This document shows positions 41,115-51,141 of a stretch of DNA of 64,000 bases, piece after piece. The stretch comes from Blastochloris tepida (lineage in GTDB: Bacteria > Pseudomonadota > Alphaproteobacteria > Rhizobiales > Xanthobacteraceae), in the NCBI RefSeq assembly GCF_003966715.1, contig NZ_AP018907.1:2406001-2470000 (forward strand), read 5' to 3'. How positions within the stretch are numbered: the first letter of the stretch is position 1; each line of letters opens with the position of its first letter. Under the pieces are notes generated by a model. The model saw only the letters and a program-made list of their open reading frames with translations. It was not told the DNA's origin and ran no database searches. The position numbers were made by a program, and so were the translations under genes.

Positions 41115-43229
41115 TCACGGCAGGTCGTCGATGCGGACGCTGACGCTGTCGGAGGCGCCGCCGGCATCCACCACCGAGATGCGGGCCATGCCGGGGCTGG
41201 CGAGCCAGGACGTCTCGCGCCGCAGCTTCGCCAGAGCCACCGGCACGCCATTGACGAACCATGAATAGGGCGGCCGGCCGCCGGCCGCCTTCAGCGCCAG
41301 CTCGGCCGGCTCGTCGTCGCCGGGATCGACCCGCATCGTCAGCCGCGCGCCGTCCAGCGGAAAGGCGATGCGCAGCGGCCGCACCGCGCTGCCCAAGGCC
41401 GGCACGTCCTTGCGCAACTGACGCAAGGGCGGCGGCAGCTTGGCGGTCGTGGCGACCAGCACGCCCGGCGGGGCGGGCACCGGCTCGATCTCGATGCCGA
41501 GCCGGGAAAAGGCGTCGAACAGGATCGGCGCCGCCGCGAGCCGCCCGACCAGCCCGGGCACCGCCGCGCCATCCGGCCGGCCGGCCCACACCGCGACCGT
41601 GACGTTGCGGTCGAAGCCGATCGCCCAGGCATCGCGAAAGCCATACGAGGTGCCGGTCTTGAAGGCGATGCGCCCGCCCGCGGCATTGGCCGGCGGCGGC
41701 GCGCCGCGCAGGATGTCGGCGACGTACCAGGCGGCGACAGGCTCGACCATGCGGGCGTGGTGCAGGGGCGCCGGCTCGCCCACCCGCCAGACGAGTTCGG
41801 GCACGTCGCCGCCGCGGGCGAGGCCGGCATAGAGCCGGGCGAGGTCGGTGAGCCGGGTGCCCAGGCCGCCGAGCGCGATGGCCAAGCCGGGCGGCGCCTC
41901 GCGCGGCACCACCAGCTCGACCCCGGCGCCGCGGACCCGCGCCAGCAGGTTGGCCGGGCCGAGCTCGGCGAGAATATCGACGGCCGGGACGTTGAGCGAT
42001 AATTGCAGAGCGCGGCGTGCCGTCACCATGCCCTGATAGGTGAGATCGAAATTCTCGGGCGCATAGAGGCCGTAGCGCGAGGGCCGGTCGTCGACCACCG
42101 TCTCGGGGTGGGCGAGCCCGCTCTCGAACGCCAGGGCATAGATGAACGGCTTGAGCGCCGAGCCGGGCGAGCGCAGCGCCTGGGCGGCATCGACGGCGCC
42201 CGCCCGGTCGGCCGCCAGATAGCCGGCCGAGCCGACGTGCGCGCGCACCTCGCCGGTCGCATTGTCGAGCACGACGATCGCCGCCGACAGATTTGGGCCG
42301 AGCCGCGCCACCCGGTCGGCGGCGAGGCGCTCCAGCGTCGCCTGCCACGTGGCGTCGATGGCGAGGCGGTGGACGCGCTCGGCCGGACGCGCGGCCACGG
42401 CCGCATCGGCGGCGTGGGCGGCCAGCATCGGCACCGGCCGGCGCGCCACCGGCACCGGCTCGTTGCGGGCGATTGCCGCGTCAGATGCCGGGATCAGCTT
42501 GCGCTCGGCGGCGCGTTCCAGCACGCGGTCGCGGGCCTTCAACGCCGCCTGCGGCGCACGGTCGGGCCGGCGCGCCTCGGGCGCCTGCGGCAGCGCCACC
42601 AGCAGCGCCGCCTCGGCGATCGACAGGCGCTTCGGCTCGCGGCCGAAATAGCTGAGCGACGCGGCGCGCACCCCCTCCAGATTGCCGCCATAGGGGGCAA
42701 GCCGCAGATAGAGCGTCAGGATCTCGGCCTTCGAGAACCGCCGCTCAAGCTGCACCGCCCGCACCATCTGGCGCAGCTTGGCCGACAGCGTGCGCGCGCC
42801 GCGCGGCTCCAACAGGCGCGCCACCTGCATGGTCAGGGTCGAGCCGCCGGAGACGACGCGGCCATGGCGGACGATCTGGATTGCGGCGCGGCCGAGCGCC
42901 AGCGGATCGACGCCGCGATGGTCGTAGAAGCGGCGGTCCTCCAGGGCGATCAGCAGGTCGAGAAAGCGCGGATCGACATCCTCGGGCTCGACCGGCAGGC
43001 GCCAGCGGCCGGCGTCGGTGAGGTAGGGACGCAGCAGCCGGCCGTTGCGGTCGAGCACCACCGAAGAGCGGCCCTCGGCGACGGCGAGATCGAGCGGACC
43101 GAGCGATTGGACATAGAGCGCCAGCGCGGCGGCGAGCGCGAGGGTGACGCCGGCAAGGCTCGCCGCCAGACCGGCGAGCCGGCGGTGCCTTGAGACCCAG
43201 GTCGAGACGCGAGACCGCAACGTCATCAT
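41115..43229 (-). CDS. pbpC: Penicillin-binding protein 1C (bifunctional)
   Basis: A 704-residue inner-membrane protein with one N-terminal TM (~18-42). The GT51 glycosyltransferase has catalytic Glu97 in ALEDRRFYDHRGVDP. The transpeptidase has SALK (Ser357, Lys360), SLN (411-413) and KTGTS (524-528). A C-terminal BiPBP_C domain spans ~610-704. PbpC is paired with a periplasmic alpha-2-macroglobulin in many Gram-negative bacteria, here upstream on the same strand, and the pair is thought to repair peptidoglycan after attack while the macroglobulin traps the attacking protease. Confidence 0.95.
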   Translation of the reverse strand: MMTLRSRVSTWVSRHRRLAGLAASLAGVTLALAAALALYVQSLGPLDLAVAEGRSSVVLDRNGRLLRPYLTDAGRWRLPVEPEDVDPRFLDLLIALEDRRFYDHRGVDPLALGRAAIQIVRHGRVVSGGSTLTMQVARLLEPRGARTLSAKLRQMVRAVQLERRFSKAEILTLYLRLAPYGGNLEGVRAASLSYFGREPKRLSIAEAALLVALPQAPEARRPDRAPQAALKARDRVLERAAERKLIPASDAAIARNEPVPVARRPVPMLAAHAADAAVAARPAERVHRLAIDATWQATLERLAADRVARLGPNLSAAIVVLDNATGEVRAHVGSAGYLAADRAGAVDAAQALRSPGSALKPFIYALAFESGLAHPETVVDDRPSRYGLYAPENFDLTYQGMVTARRALQLSLNVPAVDILAELGPANLLARVRGAGVELVVPREAPPGLAIALGGLGTRLTDLARLYAGLARGGDVPELVWRVGEPAPLHHARMVEPVAAWYVADILRGAPPPANAAGGRIAFKTGTSYGFRDAWAIGFDRNVTVAVWAGRPDGAAVPGLVGRLAAAPILFDAFSRLGIEIEPVPAPPGVLVATTAKLPPPLRQLRKDVPALGSAVRPLRIAFPLDGARLTMRVDPGDDEPAELALKAAGGRPPYSWFVNGVPVALAKLRRETSWLASPGMARISVVDAGGASDSVSVRIDDLP

Positions 43230-43248
43230 CGCAACCGCTTGTCACCCT

Positions 43249-43290
43249 GTCGTCCCGGGCAAGCGGCGAAGCCGCGCGACCCGGGACGAC
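43249..43290. repeat. CCCGGG-type palindrome between alpha-2-macroglobulin and pbpC
   Basis: GTCGTCCCGGG and CCCGGGACGAC arms with an inner GCGGC-GAA-GCCGC stem make an almost perfect 42-bp hairpin. It is the inverse of 38823-38858. Confidence 0.8.
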
Positions 43291-43297
43291 GAGTCTC

Positions 43298-43382
43298 GTA
43301 GGGCGCAATAGCGAAGCGTATTGCGCCAATGGGGAAACGGGCAGCGCAAGTGGCGGGATACGCTTCGCTATCCCGCCCTACG
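43298..43382. repeat. GTAGGGCG-type double hairpin
   Basis: GGCGCAATA..TATTGCGCC and GGCGGGATA..TATCCCGCC stem-loops with complementary GCGAAGCG / CGCTTCGC loops, all enclosed by GTAGGGCG and CGCCCTAC. This and the preceding palindrome fill the gap between two co-oriented genes. Confidence 0.75.
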
Positions 43383-43397
43383 TCCGCCCGCCCCTCC

Positions 43398-46300
43398 TCA
43401 CCGGGCCGGCAGCACCTCGAGCGTGCCGAAGCCGCTGCGGCCGAAATGCTCGGGCCGGTACATGTCCTCCACCACCGCCGCCGGATGCACGTAGCGGCCG
43501 GGCGAGACCGCGCGCGCCACATAGGCCACCGAATAGGTCGCCGCCTTGCCGGAGCGCTCGAACGCCGCGACGAAGCGATCATCGCGAAACTCGGTGTGGA
43601 CCGGCTCGATGTCGCGCTTGAGCCAGTCCAGCCCCTCGACGTCGCTGCCCTCCACCAGCGACGGGCTGTCGATCTCCAGCCCCGCCGGCAGGCGGTCGAC
43701 CAGCAGCACGCGGGCGAAGCCCTCCTGGTGCTCGGCGACCGTCAGCACCACCACCACGCGCTGGTTCTGGCGAAGCTCGCGCAGTTCGAGCTTGGTGCCG
43801 TCGAGCGCATAATAGGCGCGGTCGATGGTGTAGCCCTCGCTCACCGCCGGCTCGGGCGTCTGCGGATTGCCGTTGACGCCGACCACCAGCCGGATCGTCT
43901 CCTTGCCGGTGTTGGTCACCGGGATCGACCGGCCCTGCAGCGCCGCCATCGGCATGGCGCGGTAGAAGGCGCCGGTCTTGGCCTCGCCGGCCACGCTGAG
44001 CTCGACGCCCTCGAACGCCTTGGCCGCAGCATTGGCCGCCAGCACCAGCCAAGCGTTCTCCTGGGTGGTGGTGGTGCGGGTGGCGTCGCGGGCCTTCTCG
44101 ATCACGCTGCCGGCCTCGCGCATCAGATCGCGTTCCGGGATGCCGCTCTCCAGCGCCAGCGCCAACAGGCCCGCGCCGTCGCGCAGCCGCGAGCCGTAAT
44201 CGGAGCGCGCCTCCGCGCCATCGGTCGCCGCGGCCAGCCGGACCAGCGCCGAGCCGAACGCGCGCTCGGCGCGGCCGCGGTCGCCGAGCAGGCCGAGGCC
44301 GGCGGCGATCTGGGCGCGCGCCAGCGGACTGTCGAACGCGCCGATCTTGGTGTCGGCGAGGTAGCGCAGATCGCCCATCACCGGCCGGCCGTTGCGGGCC
44401 AGCACATAGACCGCATAAGCGAGGCCGGCGGCGCTCTCCGGCTTCACCTCGGTCTGGTTGACGACGAAGTTGCGCAGCCGGTCGAGCGCGAGATCGAACG
44501 CGGTCTTGGGCACGTTGTAGCCGCGCTCGCGGGCGCGGGTGAGGAAGTCGGTGACGAAGGCATCGAGCCACACGTCGTTGCCGCCGACCGACCACAGCCC
44601 GAAGGTGCCCGAGGAATCCTGGCGCGCCAGCACCCGCTCGATCGCCTCGCGGATGCGGGCGTCCGAATCGCCGTCGAGCGCCAGCCCCTCGGTCTTCTCC
44701 AGCCGGCTGACATAGAGCAGCGGCAGCGCGCGGCTGACGATCTGTTCGGAGCAGCCATAGGGGTAGCGGTCGAGCGCCTTCAGCAGCGCCGGCACGTCGA
44801 GGGCGGCAAGCGGCAAGGCCGCGACCGACACCACGCCGGTGCCGGGCACGAGGTCGGCGCCGAGATCGGCGGTGACCTCCAGCGTCTGGCCCGGCTCCAG
44901 CGGCAGCACGCGCCGCCGCACCACCGCCAGCGTGCCGGGCTGCACCGGCAGCGCGTAGCTCTGGGCGATGTCGAGATCGGGGCCGGTGATGCGCACGTCG
45001 ATGGTGGCGATGCCCGGTGCGGTGGCGGTGACCGGCACGGTGACCTCGCGCTTGGCGCGGGCGTCCATGCGGACCTGCCGGCGCACCGGCTCGGCCTTGA
45101 CCGGGCCGCCGGCCTCCACCGCCACGGTGTAGGTGCCGGCCGCACCCTCGATATTGTCGAGGGCGAGATGCAGCCACGACGTGTCGCCGATGGCGAGGAA
45201 GCGCGGCAGCGTGGCGGTGACCGCCACCGGATCGCGCACGATGACATCGGCCGAGGCCTGACCCACCTTGCCGGCGCTCCAGGCGACCGCCATCACCCGC
45301 ACCGTGCCGTTAAAGGCCGGAATGTCGAAATCGACCTGGGCGGTGCCGTCCGGCCCGACCTTGACCACGCCGGAATAGCGGGCGAGCGGCGCCTGGGCCG
45401 GCGGGCTGCCCTCAAGCGCGGCCGGCGGCATGTCGCCGCCCGAGCGGATGGCGCCCTTGGCCGCCTGCATGCCGTCGATCAGGAAGCCGTAGAGATCGCG
45501 TACTTCGGCCGCGAGCTTGCGCTGTCCGAGGAAATGGCCGACCGCGCTCGGGCTCTCATAGCGCGTGAGGTTGAGGATGCCGACATCGACGGCGGCGATG
45601 GTGACGAACGCCTCCTCACCCGGCGTGAGATTGCCGATGGTGACCGGCACTGAGAGCGCCTGCCGCGGCCGCATCACCGCCGGTACGGCGAGCGACACCG
45701 GCAGAGTGCGCGCCTCGCGGTCGATCGAGAACCAGGCAAGGCCGAGCGCGCGGCCGGGCATCAGCTTGGCGGCCGAATCCATCGGCCGGTGGGCCAGCGC
45801 CACCACATAGGCGCCCGCACCCCAGTCCGCCTTGACCGGAACGGTGACGGCGGCGCCCGCACGCTCGACAGTGATGACGCGGAGATCCGACACCGCATCG
45901 CCGACCACCGCCAGGGTGGCGGTGCCGGCGAAGCGCGGATCGAGCTTCACCGTCATGGTCTCGCCGGCGCGATAGCTTGCCTTGTCCAGCGTCACCGCCA
46001 GCAGGTCGGGCGTGTCGGCGGTGGCATCGCCGCCCCAGCCGACATTGAACAACAGGCTGGTCTGGGCCGCGTCGCTGCCCTCCGTCTTGACGTCGAGCCG
46101 GTAGCGCCCGAAGCCGCCGACCGGCGCCGAGATGCGCGCGGGCTCCTCCGCCGAAATGTCGAACGTTCCGTCGGCGACGCGGCGCGTCTGCTTCACCGCC
46201 TCGTATTCGAAGCGGCCGTCCTGGCGGAACCATTGATAGCGCGTGTCGATGCGCGACAGCGTCCAGCTTGCGCGCGGACGGGCGATGCGGGTGCCGTCGG

Positions 46301-48674
46301 CGGCGGCGGCAATCACGTCGAAGGTGGCGGCCGCGCCCTCGCCGAGGCTGCCCTCGCCGAACAGCGGCTTGACGCCGATCGCCGCGCCGGCCGGGCGCAC
46401 CGGCAGCATGACGCTGCGTGAGATCGCGCGGCCGCCCGGCTCGGCGACCGACAGGGTGATCTTCGCCTGCAGCGGCCGGCGGGCCTCGGTCTCCGGCAGT
46501 TCGGCGATCACGCTGGCGCGGCCGCGGGCATCGGTCACCGCGTCGATCTCGAGATCGCCGCGCACGGTGTCGAACGCCTGATCCTCAAGCCCGACGGCGT
46601 AGCCCTCGAACCCCGGCAGCACGCCGCGCGGCGCCGCCTCCAGCACCACCTCGCCGGTGACGGGAAGGCCGGTGGCGAAGGCGCCGTAGAGATACTTCAC
46701 CGCGACGTTGATCTCGGCCGGCTCGCCGCGCTTGAGCGCCGCCTGGGCCGGCTCCAGCGTCAGCTCCAGCCGCTCGGGCAGATAGTCCTCGACCAGAAAC
46801 GTGGTCTCGCCGATCGCCGGCCCCTTGGGATCGGCGAAGGCCGAGATGCGCCACGTGCCATAGGGCACGCCCGCGACCAGCGGCACCGACAGCGACCGGC
46901 CGCCCTGACCCTGATCCTCGACGCTGACGCGGCGATATTCGACGCCGTCGGGCCGCTCCACCACCAGCGTCAGCGGCACGCCCTTGGCCGCAGCGCCCTT
47001 GGCATCGCGCACCAGCGCGGTGGCATGCACGGTCTCGCCCGAGCGGTAGACGCCGCGCTCGGCATAGACGAAGGCATCGAGCGCGGCCGGCGCGTCGCGG
47101 CCCTTGACGCCACGGTCGGTGAGGTCGAGCGGGTTCTGCGCCAGATCGAGGAAGGCGTAGTCGCCTTTCGCGTCCGTGGCGATGGCGAGGCCGGGGGCGA
47201 GCCCGCCCTTGCCCTTGGCGAACCCGGCGGCAAAGCTGGCGATGCCGCGCTTGTCGGTGGTGGCGGTGGTCAGCACCTCATTGTTGCGGGCGACGAGCTT
47301 GACCTCGACACCGGCAAGCGGCTGGGCGCTGGCCAGCGAGCGCACCAGCACCTCGACGCCGCCCGAGCCGCTGATCGCCGACAGGCCGAGATCGGAGACC
47401 ACGAACCACTGCGTGGCCAGCGTCTCGTAATCCTCCTCCTCGGCCTTGGCGGAGCGGCCGTCATCGGCCTTGGCCGTCATCACATAGACGCCGGCTTCCA
47501 GCGTGCCGACCGCCTCCAGCACCGGGAAGGCGGCGGTGACGTCCTTGTTGAGCTCGTTCGGCAGATCGAGCGTGCCCGACCACACCTTCACGCCCTGCTC
47601 GTCCTGGATGCGCGCCTGCTCATAGGGTTCGAGCTGGGTGAGGAAGCCGCCGCCGTGCAACGTCGAGATCAGATTGCGGTCGCCGATGCGGCTGATGGCG
47701 ATGCGGGCGCGCGGCGCATTGACCGAGACCAGCGGAATGCCGGTCTGGCCGGTGCGCGGCAGGATGTAGCTCTTGCCGGTGAAGCGCACCTGCGGGGCGC
47801 GGTCGCGGACATAGATTTCGTAGTCGGCGGCCTTGAGCAGCGCCTCGCCGACGGTCGAGGGCAGGCCCTGGCGCAGCACGATGGCGTAGCGCTCGCCGTG
47901 GGCGAGACCATCGACGCACAGCTCCTTGCCCGAGACGGAAACCGCCGGGTTCGGCTGGCCGGAGACCGTGACGAAGCTCGCGAGATCGCGCGAGGCCAGC
48001 GCCTCGGAGAACTGGAAGCACACCTGGGGTGCTGCGGCATCGGCCGCCACCGTGTAATCGACGATGCGGAAGCCGTGCTCGGCGCGCAGCGTCTCGTAGG
48101 CCGAGCGGTTCTCGGCGGTCTCGACCAGCTTGAGGCTGGCGAGATAGGCGTCCATCGCCGGCCGCCACATCTGCCGCTTGGTCAGCGCATCGCCGAGCAA
48201 CGTCAGCGCCGCCGCCTCGTCGTTGCGGGTGGTGGCGCGGCGGTAGGCGGCATAGGCGGCGATCGATGCGTTCTCGAGAAGCTGGAAGCGCTCGCGGCCG
48301 TCCCCGGGATCGATGGCGAGGAAGGCCCGCGTCGCCGCCAGCCACGCGCCGGCATCCTTGGGCTCGGCCGCGACCGCCGCACTCGCATCGAGCAGCGCGG
48401 CGCGGGGATCGGCAATGAGCCGCGACTCGGCGGCGCGCCGCAACTGCTGCACGCTGCGCCCGGCGATCTGCGAGGCGCCCTCGCGCCTGAGCTGATCCTC
48501 CAGCCGCAGCGAGGCCGCCGCCAGATCCTGGCGCACCAGCTCCTTGGGCATGACCGGCTGCACGGGGGCGGACTGCACGGGTTTGGGCACCGGCAGCGGC
48601 GGCGTCTGGGCAAGGGCGGCAACGGGCAGGATCAGCAGCAGCGCGGCCAGGGCGGCGCGGACGACAGGGCGCAT
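43398..48674 (-). CDS. Periplasmic alpha-2-macroglobulin family protein (YfhM-like)
   Basis: A 1758-residue protease trap. The signal peptide ends near VAALAQ (residue ~22); there is no lipobox Cys, so it seems soluble rather than lipid-anchored. MG-type repeats fill the first two thirds (bait region not definable by eye). The thioester motif is intact as YGCSEQ with Cys1308, so it should bind attacking proteases covalently, like the E. coli type and unlike the thioester-less forms. The thioester domain with its alpha-toroid follows (~1300-1560), then a receptor-like C-terminal domain. The adjacent pbpC is the standard partner. Confidence 0.93.
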   Translation of the reverse strand: MRPVVRAALAALLLILPVAALAQTPPLPVPKPVQSAPVQPVMPKELVRQDLAAASLRLEDQLRREGASQIAGRSVQQLRRAAESRLIADPRAALLDASAAVAAEPKDAGAWLAATRAFLAIDPGDGRERFQLLENASIAAYAAYRRATTRNDEAAALTLLGDALTKRQMWRPAMDAYLASLKLVETAENRSAYETLRAEHGFRIVDYTVAADAAAPQVCFQFSEALASRDLASFVTVSGQPNPAVSVSGKELCVDGLAHGERYAIVLRQGLPSTVGEALLKAADYEIYVRDRAPQVRFTGKSYILPRTGQTGIPLVSVNAPRARIAISRIGDRNLISTLHGGGFLTQLEPYEQARIQDEQGVKVWSGTLDLPNELNKDVTAAFPVLEAVGTLEAGVYVMTAKADDGRSAKAEEEDYETLATQWFVVSDLGLSAISGSGGVEVLVRSLASAQPLAGVEVKLVARNNEVLTTATTDKRGIASFAAGFAKGKGGLAPGLAIATDAKGDYAFLDLAQNPLDLTDRGVKGRDAPAALDAFVYAERGVYRSGETVHATALVRDAKGAAAKGVPLTLVVERPDGVEYRRVSVEDQGQGGRSLSVPLVAGVPYGTWRISAFADPKGPAIGETTFLVEDYLPERLELTLEPAQAALKRGEPAEINVAVKYLYGAFATGLPVTGEVVLEAAPRGVLPGFEGYAVGLEDQAFDTVRGDLEIDAVTDARGRASVIAELPETEARRPLQAKITLSVAEPGGRAISRSVMLPVRPAGAAIGVKPLFGEGSLGEGAAATFDVIAAAADGTRIARPRASWTLSRIDTRYQWFRQDGRFEYEAVKQTRRVADGTFDISAEEPARISAPVGGFGRYRLDVKTEGSDAAQTSLLFNVGWGGDATADTPDLLAVTLDKASYRAGETMTVKLDPRFAGTATLAVVGDAVSDLRVITVERAGAAVTVPVKADWGAGAYVVALAHRPMDSAAKLMPGRALGLAWFSIDREARTLPVSLAVPAVMRPRQALSVPVTIGNLTPGEEAFVTIAAVDVGILNLTRYESPSAVGHFLGQRKLAAEVRDLYGFLIDGMQAAKGAIRSGGDMPPAALEGSPPAQAPLARYSGVVKVGPDGTAQVDFDIPAFNGTVRVMAVAWSAGKVGQASADVIVRDPVAVTATLPRFLAIGDTSWLHLALDNIEGAAGTYTVAVEAGGPVKAEPVRRQVRMDARAKREVTVPVTATAPGIATIDVRITGPDLDIAQSYALPVQPGTLAVVRRRVLPLEPGQTLEVTADLGADLVPGTGVVSVAALPLAALDVPALLKALDRYPYGCSEQIVSRALPLLYVSRLEKTEGLALDGDSDARIREAIERVLARQDSSGTFGLWSVGGNDVWLDAFVTDFLTRARERGYNVPKTAFDLALDRLRNFVVNQTEVKPESAAGLAYAVYVLARNGRPVMGDLRYLADTKIGAFDSPLARAQIAAGLGLLGDRGRAERAFGSALVRLAAATDGAEARSDYGSRLRDGAGLLALALESGIPERDLMREAGSVIEKARDATRTTTTQENAWLVLAANAAAKAFEGVELSVAGEAKTGAFYRAMPMAALQGRSIPVTNTGKETIRLVVGVNGNPQTPEPAVSEGYTIDRAYYALDGTKLELRELRQNQRVVVVLTVAEHQEGFARVLLVDRLPAGLEIDSPSLVEGSDVEGLDWLKRDIEPVHTEFRDDRFVAAFERSGKAATYSVAYVARAVSPGRYVHPAAVVEDMYRPEHFGRSGFGTLEVLPAR

Positions 48675-48878
48675 GCGAACCTCCGGGAAAACTTCGCCGC
48701 AACGATACCCGTATTTGACGCCGAACGGTCGCGACAGGTTCGGTCAGAGGATACACGTATACCGTTCGGCCGAAACCCCGTCGACATTGCGGCATCCCCT
48801 CGGCGGACGCTACGATGGCCGCCTGCCCCACGGACATCGCGCCCTGTGACGCCATCGCCGGAGTTCAAGGATCAAAGC

Positions 48879-49436
48879 ATGCAGCAGATTGGGACGGATT
48901 GCGTTGCGGCATCGGCCGGGACGCTGGAGCATGTCGTGCTGCTCGACGCTGCCGACCAGCCGGCCGGCACCGCCGAGAAGCTCGACGCCCATCGCAAGGG
49001 CCTCAAGCATCTCGCCATTTCGGTGATCGTGCGCGACCGCGACGGGCGCTGGCTGCTGCAGCAGCGCGCCGCCGGCAAGTATCATTCGGGCGGCCTGTGG
49101 ACCAACACCTGCTGCAGCCATCCGCGGCCGGGCGAGACCGTGCCCGCCGCCGCCAGCCGCCGGCTGGTCGAGGAGATGGGCATCGCCTGCGCGCTGGAGC
49201 CGGCGTTCGTGACCACCTACCGCGCCGCGGTCGATCCCGACCTGATCGAGCACGAAGTCGTGCACGTGTTCATCGGCACCTATGACGGCGCGATCTCGCC
49301 CGATCCCGACGAGGTGGAGTCCTGGCGCTGGGTTTCGGTCGAGGATCTGGTGGCCGACATCGCCGCCCGGCCGGACGCCTACACAGTGTGGTTCCGCCAC
49401 TATGTCGAGGACTTCCTCGACCGGATGACGAGCTGA
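48879..49436 (+). CDS. idi: Isopentenyl-diphosphate delta-isomerase, type I
   Basis: A 185-residue Nudix-fold enzyme interconverting IPP and DMAPP for isoprenoids (hopanoids, carotenoids, quinones). The catalytic cysteine is in WTNTCCSHP (Cys79). The acidic pair is in EHEVVHVF (Glu124, Glu126), and [10 protein letters not shown] supplies metal-binding His69. [19 protein letters not shown] marks the Nudix core start. ATG 48879 follows AAGG by eight bases; the frame stays open for hundreds of codons upstream, but that part is antisense to the macroglobulin gene. The next gene begins eight bases after its stop. Confidence 0.94.
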   Translation: MQQIGTDCVAASAGTLEHVVLLDAADQPAGTAEKLDAHRKGLKHLAISVIVRDRDGRWLLQQRAAGKYHSGGLWTNTCCSHPRPGETVPAAASRRLVEEMGIACALEPAFVTTYRAAVDPDLIEHEVVHVFIGTYDGAISPDPDEVESWRWVSVEDLVADIAARPDAYTVWFRHYVEDFLDRMTS

Positions 49437-49444
49437 CCGCGCGG

Positions 49445-50557
49445 ATGGACCACGTCGAGGCGATCGTCGTCGGGGCCGGCGTGGTTGGGCTCGCGGCGGC
49501 GCGTGCGCTGGCCGAGGCCGGCCGCGAGGTGGTGCTGATCGAGGCCGAGAGCGCGATCGGCACCGGCGCGTCCTCGCGCAATTCCGAGGTGATCCACGCC
49601 GGCATCTATTATCCGCCGGGCAGCCTGAAGGCGCGCCACTGCGTGGCCGGCGCCCGCGCGCTCTACGCCTATTGCGCCAGCCGCGGCATCGATCACCGCC
49701 GCATCGGCAAGCTGATCGTCGCCACCAGCGACGCGCAGGTGGCGAAGCTCGAAGCGCTCAAGACGCAGGCCGAGGCCAATGGCGTCGGCGACCTCGCTTG
49801 GCTCGACCAAGGCGAGGCGCACGCGCTGGAGCCGGAGGTCGCCTGCGTGCGGGCGCTGTGGTCGCCGTCCACCGGCATTCTCGACAGCCACGGCTACATG
49901 CTGGCGCTGCGCGGCGACATCGAGGCCGCGGGCGGCATGCTGGCGCTGGCCACGCCGCTTGCCGCCGCCGAGGCCACCGGCCGTGGCTTCATGGTCGAGA
50001 CCGGCGGCGCCGAGCCGATGCGGCTTTCCTGCGATGTGCTGGTCAATGCCGCGGGTCTCGTGGCGCCCGATCTCGCCCGGCGGATCAGCGGCTATCCCGG
50101 CGCGCGGGCGCCGCAGGCGCGGCTCTGCAAGGGCAATTATTTCGCGCTGGCCGGCGGCAAGGCGCCGTTCCGCCACCTCGTCTATCCGATCCCCGAGCAG
50201 GCCGGGCTCGGCATCCACGCCACCATCGATCTCGGCGGGCAGGTGCGGTTCGGCCCCGATGTCGAATGGACCGACGTGCTCGACTACACGCCCGACGCCG
50301 GCCGCGCCGCGGCGTTCGCCGCCGCCATCCGCACCTATTGGCCGGGCCTGCCGGAGGGCGCGCTGGTGCCGGCCTATGCCGGCATCCGCCCCAAGATCAC
50401 CGGCCCCGGCGAGCCGGCCGCCGATTTCGTGGTGGAGGGGCCGGCCGACCACGGCGTGCCGGGGCTGGTCAATCTGTTCGGCATCGAGTCGCCAGGGCTC
50501 ACCGCCTCGCTATCGCTCGCTCTGCAGGTGCGCGACCTCCTCGACGCCGGCCGCTGA
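49445..50557 (+). CDS. FAD-dependent oxidoreductase, L-2-hydroxyglutarate oxidase (LhgO)-like
   Basis: A 370-residue DAO-family flavoprotein. The FAD motif is [20 protein letters not shown] (8-27). [20 protein letters not shown] matches the LhgO signature SRNSGVIHAG, with Glu in place of Gly. KGNYFAL and [20 protein letters not shown] are further LhgO-type segments. It probably oxidises a 2-hydroxy acid and passes electrons to the quinone pool; the exact substrate is uncertain. It starts eight bases after idi, suggesting an operon, and its last 48 bases overlap the 3' end of hxlR on the other strand. Confidence 0.88.
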   Translation: MDHVEAIVVGAGVVGLAAARALAEAGREVVLIEAESAIGTGASSRNSEVIHAGIYYPPGSLKARHCVAGARALYAYCASRGIDHRRIGKLIVATSDAQVAKLEALKTQAEANGVGDLAWLDQGEAHALEPEVACVRALWSPSTGILDSHGYMLALRGDIEAAGGMLALATPLAAAEATGRGFMVETGGAEPMRLSCDVLVNAAGLVAPDLARRISGYPGARAPQARLCKGNYFALAGGKAPFRHLVYPIPEQAGLGIHATIDLGGQVRFGPDVEWTDVLDYTPDAGRAAAFAAAIRTYWPGLPEGALVPAYAGIRPKITGPGEPAADFVVEGPADHGVPGLVNLFGIESPGLTASLSLALQVRDLLDAGR

Positions 50558-51049
50558 CGGCCGGCTGCCGACGTGGGGCGGGCCGCCGCCGCAGGCGGGT
50601 TTCGCCGCCGCGGCCAAGGCATCGAAGCGGGCCTGCGCCGCCTCGATCTGGAGCGCGTTCTGGCGTGCCCAGTCGCGGATCGCCAGCACCGGCGTCAGCA
50701 GCGAGCGGCCAAGCTCGGTCAGCGCATATTCCACCTGCGGCGGCACGGTGGGATAGACGGTGCGGGTCACCAGCCCGTCGCGCTCCAGGCTGCGCAGGGT
50801 CAGCGTCAGCATGCGCTGCGAGATGCCGCCGATCTCCCGGCGCAGCGCGTTGAAGCGCATCGGCCCGCGCCCGAGGAAGGTCACCACCAGCACCGTCCAT
50901 TTGTCGCCGATGCGCGACAGCACCGGCGCCACCCGCGCGCAATCGGCAGTGACGTGGTTGGCGGTGACGTGGTTGGCGGGCGTGCCGCCGTTGGGCGTGC
51001 CGCCGGCAAAAGCCTGGGTTGCAGGTACATTGCTGTGACCGGGTTTCAT
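50510..51049 (-). CDS. HxlR-family winged-helix transcriptional regulator
   Basis: A 179-residue regulator. The HxlR domain spans ~36-125: [20 protein letters not shown] (from Cys37), [40 protein letters not shown]. Cys37 just before the IGDKW motif is where redox-sensing HxlR proteins such as YodB and HypR carry their thiol switch. ATG 51049 has AAGGAGG seven bases upstream. The N-terminal [19 protein letters not shown] is built from short tandem DNA duplications. It diverges from an FMN reductase gene, which it probably represses. Confidence 0.9.
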   Translation of the reverse strand: MKPGHSNVPATQAFAGGTPNGGTPANHVTANHVTADCARVAPVLSRIGDKWTVLVVTFLGRGPMRFNALRREIGGISQRMLTLTLRSLERDGLVTRTVYPTVPPQVEYALTELGRSLLTPVLAIRDWARQNALQIEAAQARFDALAAAAKPACGGGPPHVGSRPSAAGVEEVAHLQSER

Positions 51050-51095
51050 CGATGTGCCTCCTTGCGCCGGCTCCGGGCCGGTCACATAGTCATCG

Positions 51096-51116
51096 TTGGT
51101 TACAATAGTATACCAA
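51096..51116. promoter_or_regulatory. Candidate HxlR operator in the divergent promoter region
   Basis: TTGGT-TA-CAATAG-TA-T-ACCAA is an imperfect palindrome midway between the two divergent starts. Its size, AT content and position fit HxlR-type operators. Binding is inferred, not shown. Confidence 0.5.
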
Positions 51117-51141
51117 CCCACCGATCACCAGGAGTGGAACG

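Noticed and set aside
47025..48878. A 618-codon upstream extension of idi
   Set aside because: The extension is antisense to the macroglobulin gene. The ATG at 48879 has a ribosome binding site and gives the normal Idi length.
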